From Fimbriimonadaceae bacterium (lineage in GTDB: Bacteria; Armatimonadota; Fimbriimonadia; Fimbriimonadales; Fimbriimonadaceae), in assembly GCA_020850835.1 (NCBI GenBank), contig JADZDX010000050.1, forward strand, positions 1 through 52,012: DNA of 52,012 bases, written 5' to 3'. Of the stretch, positions 8,847 to 18,021 are shown one piece after another (position 1 is the stretch's first letter; each line of letters begins with the position of its first letter). Made by a program: the position numbers and the translations under genes. The notes under the pieces were generated by a model, which made no database searches, was not told where the DNA came from, and was given only the letters and a program-made list of their open reading frames with translations.

Positions 8847-10645
8847 GCGGGAAGCCACCGCCTAACCAGCGGCCATAAGGCTAAACCTACCGCCAAGCCT
8901 GCAACCAAGCCAATAGCGATCCGCACCAGTCCGACAAAAACGGGTGTGTGAAGGTGACACATTGTATTCACCATACTTGTCTGACCGATCATACCAAGCG
9001 CCGTTAGAAAACCTCCCGTGACTTGAGCCTTGCGGTTGGGGCGCACCAGAGCGGCCAGCCCAATGAACATCGCAGGATGACCAATCGCAAACTCCTTGGT
9101 TCGCGGGCGAACACTGAAGTACCGCTCCAGAACACTACGGAGTTTCAGTTCAACCCCGGACACGGCAGCTGGGTTATCGTTGCCGGTTCGAGCCAGCATG
9201 AACCCAAGCCCGATGAGGGCAACGCCTCCGACGAACAGCGCCCCCCATGTTACGGGTGTCATCGCTACCTTGGGCAACTCAAATTGGTCGCGCACAACCA
9301 TGGCCGTGACCGCGATAATCGGGAGGAAGTGCGCCATCTTTACGGCCCAGAAGCTCTCCGCCCGAACAAAGTAAGCGGGCCCATTGAGTAGGCCGGCTAC
9401 GCAAAGCCCACCGACAATGCTGACCAAGGAGATCAGGCCAAACTGGATCACTGGGTGGCATTTACGCCAAGACTTGAGCCCTTCGTAAGCAAGAACGGGG
9501 AAGACCATGGCCGCGAAGGTCGCCAGATATTGCGGGTCACCTTTCAATGCCAGCCCAGAACTCAGTAACCCCAGAAGAATCACAACGCCCTGGCACCATC
9601 GGCTTGATAATACGGTCATGGCCAAGCCACAACAGGCTCCGAATACTCCGCAGGCAATCAGGATTGGTACCCAGGCGGGCACGGAGGGATTTGCCCACGG
9701 GCGTGGCTGACTCACCTTCAGCTTCTCTTTCACGACTCCTTTAGCAACCAGGTCAAGCGAAGCCGCCAATGACCGCAGGGGAGTGTCCTGGTTGCTATCA
9801 AATGGACGCACAAGCAGGATCCGCTGATTTCGCTCGCCAGCGGCCCGGGCATAGCGCTCAATGACCTCTTGCGGGGTCATGCGCTCAATTTCGGCGGCCT
9901 GAATTGCGTGTAGCCGAACCACGTTCTGAGGATTGCTAGTGAGCATGGTCGTTTCGCCCACCATCTTTGCAAACTCAGGCGAGCAGTAGACCAATCCCTG
10001 GTGCTCCAAGGTCTCAGCCATCTCCTTTAGGTGGGCGCGACTACCAAGCACGCTATCGCCTTGGGGTAAGAATCCATCCGCCCCCTTCTCACCTGCGTCG
10101 CTGATAATTGCCTTGACATACTCACGACTCGGGCTCGGAATGTTGGAACTGCGCGCAACGAGGAAAAGGCCAGCACCCTTGACCTGCCGAGCGGCTGCGG
10201 GATCTAGGCCGAGGGACACGGACCGAAGGACTTGGTACGGGAGATCAGCCCCAAGCTGAATTCCGCGGCCGTCGGAGCTGGGTGTCAAGATACTCCGGCG
10301 CCGAAGGGCCTTCAGGACATCGTCCTGATTAAGGCGGCCAACGAGCCACTTTGCCTGTCCAACACTGTCGACAACGAGGCGCAAATCTCCCCGATCTAGG
10401 GCGTCGCCAATCGTGTCCTCGGGCAGGACGACGGCTCGCATTCCAGCCTGTTGCAATTCAATAATCGCTTGATCTACGGGTAAGCCGGAGGTCGCGGCTG
10501 CCTCGGTAATTACCGGCCATTCTAGGGCCAAGGCAACGGCCCGATTGCCGGCTTCAACCCGGTACCGCTGGGCAATGGACACTAGGGACCCCACCGCAGC
10601 CAGTAACGTGAACACCCACACCCAAATTGGTAATTGCTTAGTCAT
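8843..10645 (-). CDS. DUF5693 family multi-TM membrane protein
   Basis: N-terminal periplasmic region plus polytopic C-terminal half; position directly upstream of csaB matches known association. Confidence 0.8.
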   Translation of the reverse strand: MTKQLPIWVWVFTLLAAVGSLVSIAQRYRVEAGNRAVALALEWPVITEAAATSGLPVDQAIIELQQAGMRAVVLPEDTIGDALDRGDLRLVVDSVGQAKWLVGRLNQDDVLKALRRRSILTPSSDGRGIQLGADLPYQVLRSVSLGLDPAAARQVKGAGLFLVARSSNIPSPSREYVKAIISDAGEKGADGFLPQGDSVLGSRAHLKEMAETLEHQGLVYCSPEFAKMVGETTMLTSNPQNVVRLHAIQAAEIERMTPQEVIERYARAAGERNQRILLVRPFDSNQDTPLRSLAASLDLVAKGVVKEKLKVSQPRPWANPSVPAWVPILIACGVFGACCGLAMTVLSSRWCQGVVILLGLLSSGLALKGDPQYLATFAAMVFPVLAYEGLKSWRKCHPVIQFGLISLVSIVGGLCVAGLLNGPAYFVRAESFWAVKMAHFLPIIAVTAMVVRDQFELPKVAMTPVTWGALFVGGVALIGLGFMLARTGNDNPAAVSGVELKLRSVLERYFSVRPRTKEFAIGHPAMFIGLAALVRPNRKAQVTGGFLTALGMIGQTSMVNTMCHLHTPVFVGLVRIAIGLVAGLAVGLALWPLVRRWLPA

Positions 10646-11330
10646 CAAAGTCGCCGCCTGTTAGCCGCTCAAACTGGAATCCTCGGAGAAGATTAGCCCG
10701 CCCACCCAGAATCAAGACGGTGATCATCCCTGCGGCGAAGCCGCCAGCATGCGCCCAATTGGCAACTCCCTCTTGAGGCAGCAGGATTTGGAACACAAAC
10801 CAAAAGGCGAGCATGATCCACGCCACGATTGTAAACGTGATGAAGAAGAAAGGGAGTATCGTGAATTGAATCCGATTTCCCGGGAATAGCAGAAAATAGG
10901 CGCCCAATACTCCGCCAATCGCTCCAGAAGCTCCCAGCGTCGGAATAGTAGAAGTTGGCAGGAAGGCAATGTGAGCTGCTGACGCAACGATCCCCCAAAA
11001 CACATAGTACAGGGCATAGCGAACAGGGCCAAAAATCTCCTCCACCCTCCCCCCGAACGTAAGGAGAAACAGCATGTTCCCCACAATATGGGTTAGGTTG
11101 GCGTGGAGAAAAAGCATCGTGAAAAGTGTGGTGAGATTGGTAGGTTCCCCCTTGCCTTTCAGCACATCTATAATCTCTGCTGGACGCATGGCGAGGTCGG
11201 AAAAAACGACCCCACTGCCGTTAATGGCTCCCGAGCGATCCCATAGATAGATGATAATGTTAAGGGCAATTAGGGTGTAGGTCACCCACGGCCTTTCATT
11301 CGTTTTCAGATCATCGCGGATTGGGACCAT
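10638..11330 (-). CDS. Rhomboid family intramembrane serine protease
   Basis: HIVGNMLFL, GASGAIGGVLGAYF (catalytic Ser) and WAHAGGFAAG (catalytic His) motifs; 6 TMs. Confidence 0.92.
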   Translation of the reverse strand: MVPIRDDLKTNERPWVTYTLIALNIIIYLWDRSGAINGSGVVFSDLAMRPAEIIDVLKGKGEPTNLTTLFTMLFLHANLTHIVGNMLFLLTFGGRVEEIFGPVRYALYYVFWGIVASAAHIAFLPTSTIPTLGASGAIGGVLGAYFLLFPGNRIQFTILPFFFITFTIVAWIMLAFWFVFQILLPQEGVANWAHAGGFAAGMITVLILGGRANLLRGFQFERLTGGDFDD

Positions 11331-13319
11331 CTATCGGTCCCAAAAGATACCAAATTGGCTCTCCGTGGCGCGATCATTGCGGTCCGTCCAATTCACAATC
11401 CGCGTTGCATTGATAGCCCAATTTGTCGCGGCCGGATAGGTATCAGTTCCCCCGCCATCATAGAAGAGCCCAATCCCTAAACCTCGCTCCCTAAGGCTGT
11501 TCTTGGGTACATCCGCACTTCGACCGAGCGTAATGTTTGAGGCATTGTATTGGTCGTTGCCGTCGAAATCTAGAAAGACTCCCCATCCGTTGGCACTGCT
11601 TGCCCCCAGGCTCAGGTTCGGTGCCTTATAGGTATCCGCGCCAAACCGATCCATGATCATTCCGACGCTGAAATCATGCCCGGCTCCAAGAGCCATGTTT
11701 TGGGTTGCCACATACTCATCAGCTCCACCTTCATCTTCAAGGTAGCCAATGCCAAAGTGCGCTGCCGCCCCTTGCACGTACCAGACTCCTGAATAGAGGT
11801 CATTGCCGCCACGATCCCAAAGTGCGCCAACCCCATCCCAATATCCGACACCTTGCCCAAAAACTCCGCACGAGTAACTATCGTTACCATCAAGGTCATA
11901 CATCACTCCGACGCCCCCGCTTAGCGAGTGGCCATCCAAGTAGTCGGCCCGGCGCCCGACCCCCGCACCTTGGGCCATGCTAACGTTCGCTTGCGCCGTC
12001 TGAGGGCTCGGGAAATCCAGGTCTACGTTGTTGGCAACGTAGGAATCATTGCCCTGCCGGTCAATGATTGCGCCAAAACCGCCCGGTCCTCCGTAGCCCT
12101 GAACCGCGCTAAATCCAGCGTACTTGTCGTCGCCGGCCATGTCTTCAATGATGCCCAGCCCGAAGTAGCCATACCCCTGCGAGTTCACGTAGGCGTCGTA
12201 AATGTCATTTCCTGCAGTGTCACTCAGGAAACCCACCCCGAAGGTTCCACTTGCAAGGCCGGGGGTTTCCGACCGATATAGGTCGTCACCCTGCATGTCA
12301 AAAATCATGCTGACGCCCATGGTTGCGCCACCAGGACCCCAGTCATTGGCGCTCTTGCGGCCCGCATCTTGCCGAATCGGCAGTCCTACCAATCGTTCAT
12401 GGCTAACGTACTTGTCGTTACCTCGACTATCAACGACCAAGCTTGCCCAATTTGAAGCGGTTCGATTGCTGGGATATCCGACATAGGTATCGCTCCCCCC
12501 CGAATCAAGGATGAGTAATGTCGGCCCTCCTTCGTACTTATTGTCACCGCCGCCAGAAATGATGATTTCGCCCCAACTCGAGGCAATCTTAAAGTTGAAT
12601 TTCTCGGAGGTATCGATCCCCAAGAGCTTGTTCCGAGCGATGGTACAGGCCATGGCGATATCTTGGCTCGCACCGAACAGGTAAGGCATATCCACCCTCT
12701 CAATATCCTTTAGCATCCGACTAGTTCGGTCCGCATCATAGCCCGCTGGCTCCGGTGTCCTCGCCCGAACAAACAGCGACTCAACATTCTCGACATTGGA
12801 GAATGCTGCTCGGCGCATCGGAGCTACGTCCATGAGCACGGTCAAGATCAGGGCAGCGGCTTGGCGAGCTGGTTCGGGGATGGATGTTAAGACCGGCACA
12901 TTGCCTGAAATGAGGTTGGACCTTCGCATCCGTTCAAGAACCCCCGCTAGGGATCCTGGGCGACTTGCGAATTGCTCTGCTGCTTGGATGGGGTTGCCCA
13001 AAATCGTGCGCCTAACTCCGGGTCCCACCATCCTTGCCCCAGCCGCTAGGCTATCAGCCGGCCGATCACTTGCCGATGCGATGAGATCACGCTGGACGGA
13101 CATTAAGAATGGCAAGCGCCAAGGGTTCGCATAGGCACTTTGGTAGAACGTGCCCGCGTGGGACTTGTCCTGAAAGAAACTCACAATCTGGGGGTCGAAT
13201 CTCGCCGTTCCCGTGTTTAAGCCAGCCGTGCCAAGCGCAACGTCGAACGTGTTGTCTAAACTTTGTGCAGTGGAGGCAGCCGTGAGGCAGATCGTCAAGC
13301 AGAGGGCAAGGCTATTCAT
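11331..13319 (-). CDS. Secreted repeat protein with many 'G.D..GNDxYx' repeats
   Basis: Start corrected to ATG 13319 (MNSLALCLTICLTAASTAQS signal peptide); tandem repeats such as 'GLGIIEDMAGDDKYAGFSAVQGYGGPGGFGAIIDRQGNDSYVANN'. Confidence 0.75.
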   Translation of the reverse strand: MNSLALCLTICLTAASTAQSLDNTFDVALGTAGLNTGTARFDPQIVSFFQDKSHAGTFYQSAYANPWRLPFLMSVQRDLIASASDRPADSLAAGARMVGPGVRRTILGNPIQAAEQFASRPGSLAGVLERMRRSNLISGNVPVLTSIPEPARQAAALILTVLMDVAPMRRAAFSNVENVESLFVRARTPEPAGYDADRTSRMLKDIERVDMPYLFGASQDIAMACTIARNKLLGIDTSEKFNFKIASSWGEIIISGGGDNKYEGGPTLLILDSGGSDTYVGYPSNRTASNWASLVVDSRGNDKYVSHERLVGLPIRQDAGRKSANDWGPGGATMGVSMIFDMQGDDLYRSETPGLASGTFGVGFLSDTAGNDIYDAYVNSQGYGYFGLGIIEDMAGDDKYAGFSAVQGYGGPGGFGAIIDRQGNDSYVANNVDLDFPSPQTAQANVSMAQGAGVGRRADYLDGHSLSGGVGVMYDLDGNDSYSCGVFGQGVGYWDGVGALWDRGGNDLYSGVWYVQGAAAHFGIGYLEDEGGADEYVATQNMALGAGHDFSVGMIMDRFGADTYKAPNLSLGASSANGWGVFLDFDGNDQYNASNITLGRSADVPKNSLRERGLGIGLFYDGGGTDTYPAATNWAINATRIVNWTDRNDRATESQFGIFWDR

Positions 13320-14484
13320 TTTTGCAGTTTGGGCCGCCGCGGCAGCCTTGGCGTTGGCGCAAGATCCCCAGATCACGCTCGCTCCACCATTGGTTCCATT
13401 TAACCCCGTAGAACTTCCGAACGGCAAAGTTACCCGCTTCAGCTTTCCGAGCGCGTGGGAAACCACATTCGCTGAAAACCAAAACGTCCCGATTCACATT
13501 TTGGTGCCCGAGTCAGCAAAGCCATTACCTGTGGTGGTCATCCTCCACTACTGGGGAGCCCCTGACCTTAAGGCGGAAAACGACCTTGCCCAAAAGCTTG
13601 CCGACGGCGGAATCGCGTCCGTCATCATGGAGCTTCCTTTTCACCTCTCTCGTGCTCCAAAAGGAAGCGGTAGCGGCGAGTTGGCTATCCAACCGGACCC
13701 TGAGAAGCTGAAAGCGATGATGATTCAAGCCGTCTGGGATGTAAGGCGGACCATTGACTGGATTGAAACTCGCCAGGAGTTTGATAAGACCAAGATCGGT
13801 CTAAGTGGGACCAGCCTCGGTGCCATTGTTGGAAGCATGGCGTTCGCAGTAGAGCCACGGATTGATGCCTATTGTTCGCTACTGGGGGGGGCAGATTTGG
13901 CCGACACGATATGGTCAAGCTCGAGACTGGCCACGGAACGGGAAAAGCTCCGACGGAATCACTGGACAAGAGACAAACTTGTTGATGCGCTAAAGGAAAT
14001 CGAGCCCACTGAGTACATTCGGAGCGACGAATCCCGTCCCGCTTACTTGATCGCCGCTCGATATGACACGGTCGTCCCAGCTCGCAGCTATGATGCACTT
14101 CGCTTGGCCCTCCCCCATATGAAGACGATGTGGCTGGAGACTGGGCACTACGGCGGCTTTGTGGTGCAGTCCGGTGTTTTCCGGTCCGTCGCAAAGTTCT
14201 TTTCCCAATCATTGAACGGAGAAGTCTTCACACCACCCAGCCGTCTGTATGCGCCAACCTTCCGGATTGGGGCCCCAGTGAACCTTGAAGATGGATTTCA
14301 GGTGGGGATTGGCCTTGATATATGGAAATTTGATGACGAGGGTCGCGGTTTCGCCACGGTCTTCATCACGCCAAAGGGGCCCCAAGCCTTTATCGGCATG
14401 AAAATAGGATCGGGGCTTGCCGCTGGCGTAACCGTCCTACCTAGAAGGACAACACTGGGGATATTGTGGAGCTTTGTTCTCTAA
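13270..14484 (+). CDS. Secreted alpha/beta hydrolase
   Basis: GxSxG-type nucleophile 'KIGLSGTSLGAIVGSM'; signal-peptide-like 'RLFIFAVWAAAAALALAQ'; GTG 13270 preferred over ORF-track start 13213 (TAAACT -10-like 7 nt upstream). Confidence 0.75.
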   Translation: MEAAVRQIVKQRARLFIFAVWAAAAALALAQDPQITLAPPLVPFNPVELPNGKVTRFSFPSAWETTFAENQNVPIHILVPESAKPLPVVVILHYWGAPDLKAENDLAQKLADGGIASVIMELPFHLSRAPKGSGSGELAIQPDPEKLKAMMIQAVWDVRRTIDWIETRQEFDKTKIGLSGTSLGAIVGSMAFAVEPRIDAYCSLLGGADLADTIWSSSRLATEREKLRRNHWTRDKLVDALKEIEPTEYIRSDESRPAYLIAARYDTVVPARSYDALRLALPHMKTMWLETGHYGGFVVQSGVFRSVAKFFSQSLNGEVFTPPSRLYAPTFRIGAPVNLEDGFQVGIGLDIWKFDDEGRGFATVFITPKGPQAFIGMKIGSGLAAGVTVLPRRTTLGILWSFVL

Positions 14485-15224
14485 CTGACGCCGCTCGGCA
14501 GAATATTGCGCAGACCTATATGGGCCTAGCGCGTGAGCTACCGGACACCCGAGTCATTGATCACCCAAACTTTGTCGGGACGATTTCCCTGCGCCCGTAC
14601 TCATTCTGCAACTTCATCCTAGGCTTTCATGGCGAAGAAGCCGACTTGGAATTGATCATCGCCGAGGTTGATCGTTGGGCGAGGCTACAGCCCGCCATGC
14701 GGATCTTCATCATTTCGGGTGATGAACCGTACGGCCTGACGGAAGCCATGCTCGACGCCGATTTTGCGCCTCTCCATCGAATGGTCCAAATGGTCTGGTA
14801 CCCAGCCCGCACGCTTGGCCGAGAGGAGTGGCACGAATGCGCTGGCCCAGAGTTCCGGCATGATGTGTCTGAATTCATGGTGAAGCAGTTCTTCTCCATG
14901 AACGAAGCGGGATTCCGGCAATTGGTCGTTGATGCAACGGCCAGCGGGACTCACGAGCTTTGGCACATCTCCGAAAACGATTCGATCATTGCCGCCGCGA
15001 TGGTCGCTCCTTCTCCACATGCTCTCGGAATTTACAACGTCTGCGTTGATTCTTCAAAACGTCGCCGAGGTTATGGGAGTTCATTGATGCGTTCAGCGCA
15101 ACTTCACGCATTCAAAAGGGGAACCCCCCTCGTCTTGCAATGCGACGAAAAACTTTCTTCGTGGTACCGCGAACTTGGATTTCAAGTTTTTGGCGAAATG
15201 CAGAGTTTTCAACGTCGGATTTGA
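14466..15224 (+). CDS. GNAT family N-acetyltransferase
   Basis: 'IYNVCVDSSKRRRGYGSSLMRSAQLHAF' acetyl-CoA binding signature; overlaps upstream gene. Confidence 0.85.
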   Translation: MELCSLTDAARQNIAQTYMGLARELPDTRVIDHPNFVGTISLRPYSFCNFILGFHGEEADLELIIAEVDRWARLQPAMRIFIISGDEPYGLTEAMLDADFAPLHRMVQMVWYPARTLGREEWHECAGPEFRHDVSEFMVKQFFSMNEAGFRQLVVDATASGTHELWHISENDSIIAAAMVAPSPHALGIYNVCVDSSKRRRGYGSSLMRSAQLHAFKRGTPLVLQCDEKLSSWYRELGFQVFGEMQSFQRRI

Positions 15225-15256
15225 TAAAACATTGCGTAAACTAGATAACGAGGTTC

Positions 15257-16123
15257 TTGAAACGTAGCGCCTTTACTCTGATTGAATTGCTTGTGGTTAT
15301 TGCGATCCTCGCGGTACTGACGGCAATTTTGCTTCCGGTGTTTACAGCGGCCCGGCGTTCTGCGTTCGCCTCCGTGTGCCTCAGTAACTTCAAGCAAGCT
15401 GGCCTCGCTGCTAATCTGTACTTTAACGATAACAATGAAGGCATGCTCCCGGCCGCCTACAATGGAGGGCCAACGGCAGACGCCTTCAACGATCGAAGGT
15501 GGCCCCAGATTCTTAATGCCTATATTGGGGATCGTCGTTTGTACAAGTGCCCAGCCGATCCCAAGCCTTGGCCCCGACCTCCAGCAACCTTTGACGAGGA
15601 CCTTCTGAGGGTAGACGCCATCGCTTACGACTACGCGGTGGCAAAGCTCAGCAACCTAGGCTACAACTACCTTTACCTAGCCCCGATTGTGCGAATTGGG
15701 AGCGAGCGCCATTCCATGCCCCGCAGTCTCAATGCGATTGAGAGCCCAACCAACACAATTTTTGGCGTTGACTCGGTAGAGGCCGTCACCCCAAGCGGCC
15801 TGCCCAGTGGCGGCGGTAGCCACCTCGTTGTTCCACCGTGCCGCTGGAAGCAGTCCGGAGGATCCCAGATTATTGATTCGTTCTTTTACGGTCAGGGCAT
15901 TGAAGTTGTGCTCGGAGAAACTGAGTGGGAGAAGGATAGCCAAAACAAGTTCACCGAGTACGGAGGGGCTTGGCCTTGGCACACGGGCCGAATGAACGTA
16001 TTGTTCGTGGACGGGCGGGTTAAGCCGATGACTCCAAGCCGCCTCGTCGCAGGATGCACCATTGAATATCAGCCTCAAGGGGTCATCGTAGATAGTGGAC
16101 GATACGACTGGGACATTAACTAA
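15257..16123 (+). CDS. Type IV pilin-like / DUF1559-like protein with prepilin N-terminus
   Basis: [30 protein letters not shown]-terminal H-X9-DG ('[12 protein letters not shown]'); TTG start. Confidence 0.9.
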   Translation: MKRSAFTLIELLVVIAILAVLTAILLPVFTAARRSAFASVCLSNFKQAGLAANLYFNDNNEGMLPAAYNGGPTADAFNDRRWPQILNAYIGDRRLYKCPADPKPWPRPPATFDEDLLRVDAIAYDYAVAKLSNLGYNYLYLAPIVRIGSERHSMPRSLNAIESPTNTIFGVDSVEAVTPSGLPSGGGSHLVVPPCRWKQSGGSQIIDSFFYGQGIEVVLGETEWEKDSQNKFTEYGGAWPWHTGRMNVLFVDGRVKPMTPSRLVAGCTIEYQPQGVIVDSGRYDWDIN

Positions 16124-16142
16124 CCTGCCATAATGTAGGCGG

Positions 16143-17078
16143 ATGAAAGTTAGCATTATTGGTGGCGGTGGCCGTGTTGGATCCGACGCCGCATTCGCCC
16201 TTCAATTGGGCGGAATCGTTAAAGAAATTGCTCTAGTTGACATGAATGCCGATATGGCGGCGGGCGAAGCGCTCGATATCCGCCACGGGTCGCACTACAC
16301 CTCAAGCCAAATCATCACCAGTAGCGGTGAATATGGCGTTATGGAAGGATCCAACTGCGTTGTTATTACGGCTGGCCTTCGGCGAAAGCCTGATGAGAGC
16401 CGGCTGGAACTCATTAGCCGCAACGTCGGCTTGTTCAGCACCATCTTGGAAGGGCTGAAGTCAACCCAACTTGCTCCCGACGCAACGATCCTTGTCGTGT
16501 CAAACCCCGTGGATATCCTCACCCATATCGCCGTGGAATCTGGCATTACGAGTCCTTCCCGTACGATCGGCCTCGGAACTGTTCTTGATACCTGCCGATT
16601 CTGTAGCTTGTTGGCCGACCACTTCAGCGTTCCCGCCAAAGATGTTAATGCTCTCATTCTTGGCGAGCATGGCGACAGCATGGTGCCGATCTGGTCTTCG
16701 GCCAATATTGGCGGCGTCTCTCTTAGTTCGATACCTGGGTTCACAAGCGAAGTCGGCCAGAGCATCTTTGAGTTTACAAAGAAGTCAGGCGCCGAAGTCA
16801 TTCGCCTCAAGGGTGGCGCTGGGCGCGCCGTGGGCGTTTCGATAAAAGAAGTTGTGGAAGCGATCGCTTTGGATTCTGGTCGAGTCCTACCGGTCAGCTC
16901 CCTCCAGTCCGGAAAGCTGGGCATCAGCGACATTTCCCTTTCGCTACCGACGCGAGTCGGTCGAAATGGTGCCAACGAAGTTCTCGCCCCGGCGGTCAGT
17001 GACTCCGAACGAGATTCTTTGCATGCTTCTGCGGCGGCCCTGAAGGAAGTTCTGGGCCAAGTTAAGTCCACCGTCTGA
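16143..17078 (+). CDS. Lactate/malate dehydrogenase family protein (malate-type residue predicted)
   Basis: NAD-binding GGGGRVGSDAAF; substrate loop 'AGLRRKPDESRLEL'; 'GEHGDSMVPIWS' catalytic His. Confidence 0.88.
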   Translation: MKVSIIGGGGRVGSDAAFALQLGGIVKEIALVDMNADMAAGEALDIRHGSHYTSSQIITSSGEYGVMEGSNCVVITAGLRRKPDESRLELISRNVGLFSTILEGLKSTQLAPDATILVVSNPVDILTHIAVESGITSPSRTIGLGTVLDTCRFCSLLADHFSVPAKDVNALILGEHGDSMVPIWSSANIGGVSLSSIPGFTSEVGQSIFEFTKKSGAEVIRLKGGAGRAVGVSIKEVVEAIALDSGRVLPVSSLQSGKLGISDISLSLPTRVGRNGANEVLAPAVSDSERDSLHASAAALKEVLGQVKSTV

Positions 17079-18004
17079 TGCGGCTCCTCATCCTCGGCGG
17101 GACGAGCTTTGTTGGGCGTCATCTCGCCGAGGCGGCCATAGACCGCGAATGGAACCTATCGTTGTTTCATCGCGGCAAGACCAATCCTGACCTGTTCCCA
17201 ACGCATGAGCATTTTTTGGGGGACCGACTTGATGACCTCTCAAGCCTGCAGGGTAAGAGATGGGATGCGGTTGTGGATACGAGCGCCTATATCCCAAGAG
17301 CCGTTCGCTTGGCCGGCGAGGCCTTATCGTCGTGCGCCGAGCGGCTTGCGTTCATAAGCACCATCTCGGTCTACGCCGATCCCGATAACTCATCGGTGGA
17401 CTCCGCTTTGGCGAGGCTTGGTGACCGAAACACCGAAGAGGTCAGCTCCGAGACCTACGGTGGGCTCAAGGTCCTTTGTGAGCAAGAAGTGAGAAAACAC
17501 TGGGGGGAAAGAGCTTGGATTTTACGCCCGGGCATCATCGCAGGCCCCTACGATCCAACAGATCGTTTCACCTATTGGATTGACCGAGTCGCCAATTATG
17601 AAGCGTTCACCAAACCAGCCCGCCTCAACCAACCCGTTCAGTGCTTGGATGCCCGAGCCTTGGCAGAGTTCGTGCTAGACGGACTTGTTGCCGGGCACTC
17701 CCAAACCGTCAACGTTGTCGGCCCTCAGGCGCCGATGGACTTCGACCACCTCTTAAAGAGAATCCGCCGAGAACTCCGTGCCCCCAATTTTGAGCTCCTT
17801 GAGAGTCTAGGCACTCCCCTGCCCCTTGAGGTCCCTCGCGAAAATGAGAATCTTTTCCGCGTGGATGCCCAACCCGCCATGGACCTTGGGTTGAAGCTCC
17901 CTAGCATTCGAGAAACTATCCGTTCTACCTACGAGTGGTGGCAAGAACAAACACGTGAACTCAAGGCCTTCAAGCCAAACTTAGCGGATCGGCAACGACC
18001 CTAG
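17078..18004 (+). CDS. NAD-dependent epimerase/dehydratase (extended SDR)
   Basis: MRLLILGGTSFVGRHLAEAA; TGATG overlap with upstream gene. Confidence 0.88.
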   Translation: MRLLILGGTSFVGRHLAEAAIDREWNLSLFHRGKTNPDLFPTHEHFLGDRLDDLSSLQGKRWDAVVDTSAYIPRAVRLAGEALSSCAERLAFISTISVYADPDNSSVDSALARLGDRNTEEVSSETYGGLKVLCEQEVRKHWGERAWILRPGIIAGPYDPTDRFTYWIDRVANYEAFTKPARLNQPVQCLDARALAEFVLDGLVAGHSQTVNVVGPQAPMDFDHLLKRIRRELRAPNFELLESLGTPLPLEVPRENENLFRVDAQPAMDLGLKLPSIRETIRSTYEWWQEQTRELKAFKPNLADRQRP

Positions 18005-18021
18005 GCTAAAATGGAAGCATC

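Noticed and set aside
11331-13319. RTX toxin / hemolysin-type Ca repeats
   Set aside because: Repeats lack GGxGxDxLx nonapeptide spacing; no T1SS genes adjacent.
16295-17122. 275-aa minus-strand ORF
   Set aside because: Antisense to the dehydrogenase gene with catalytic motifs; no start signal or homology recognised.
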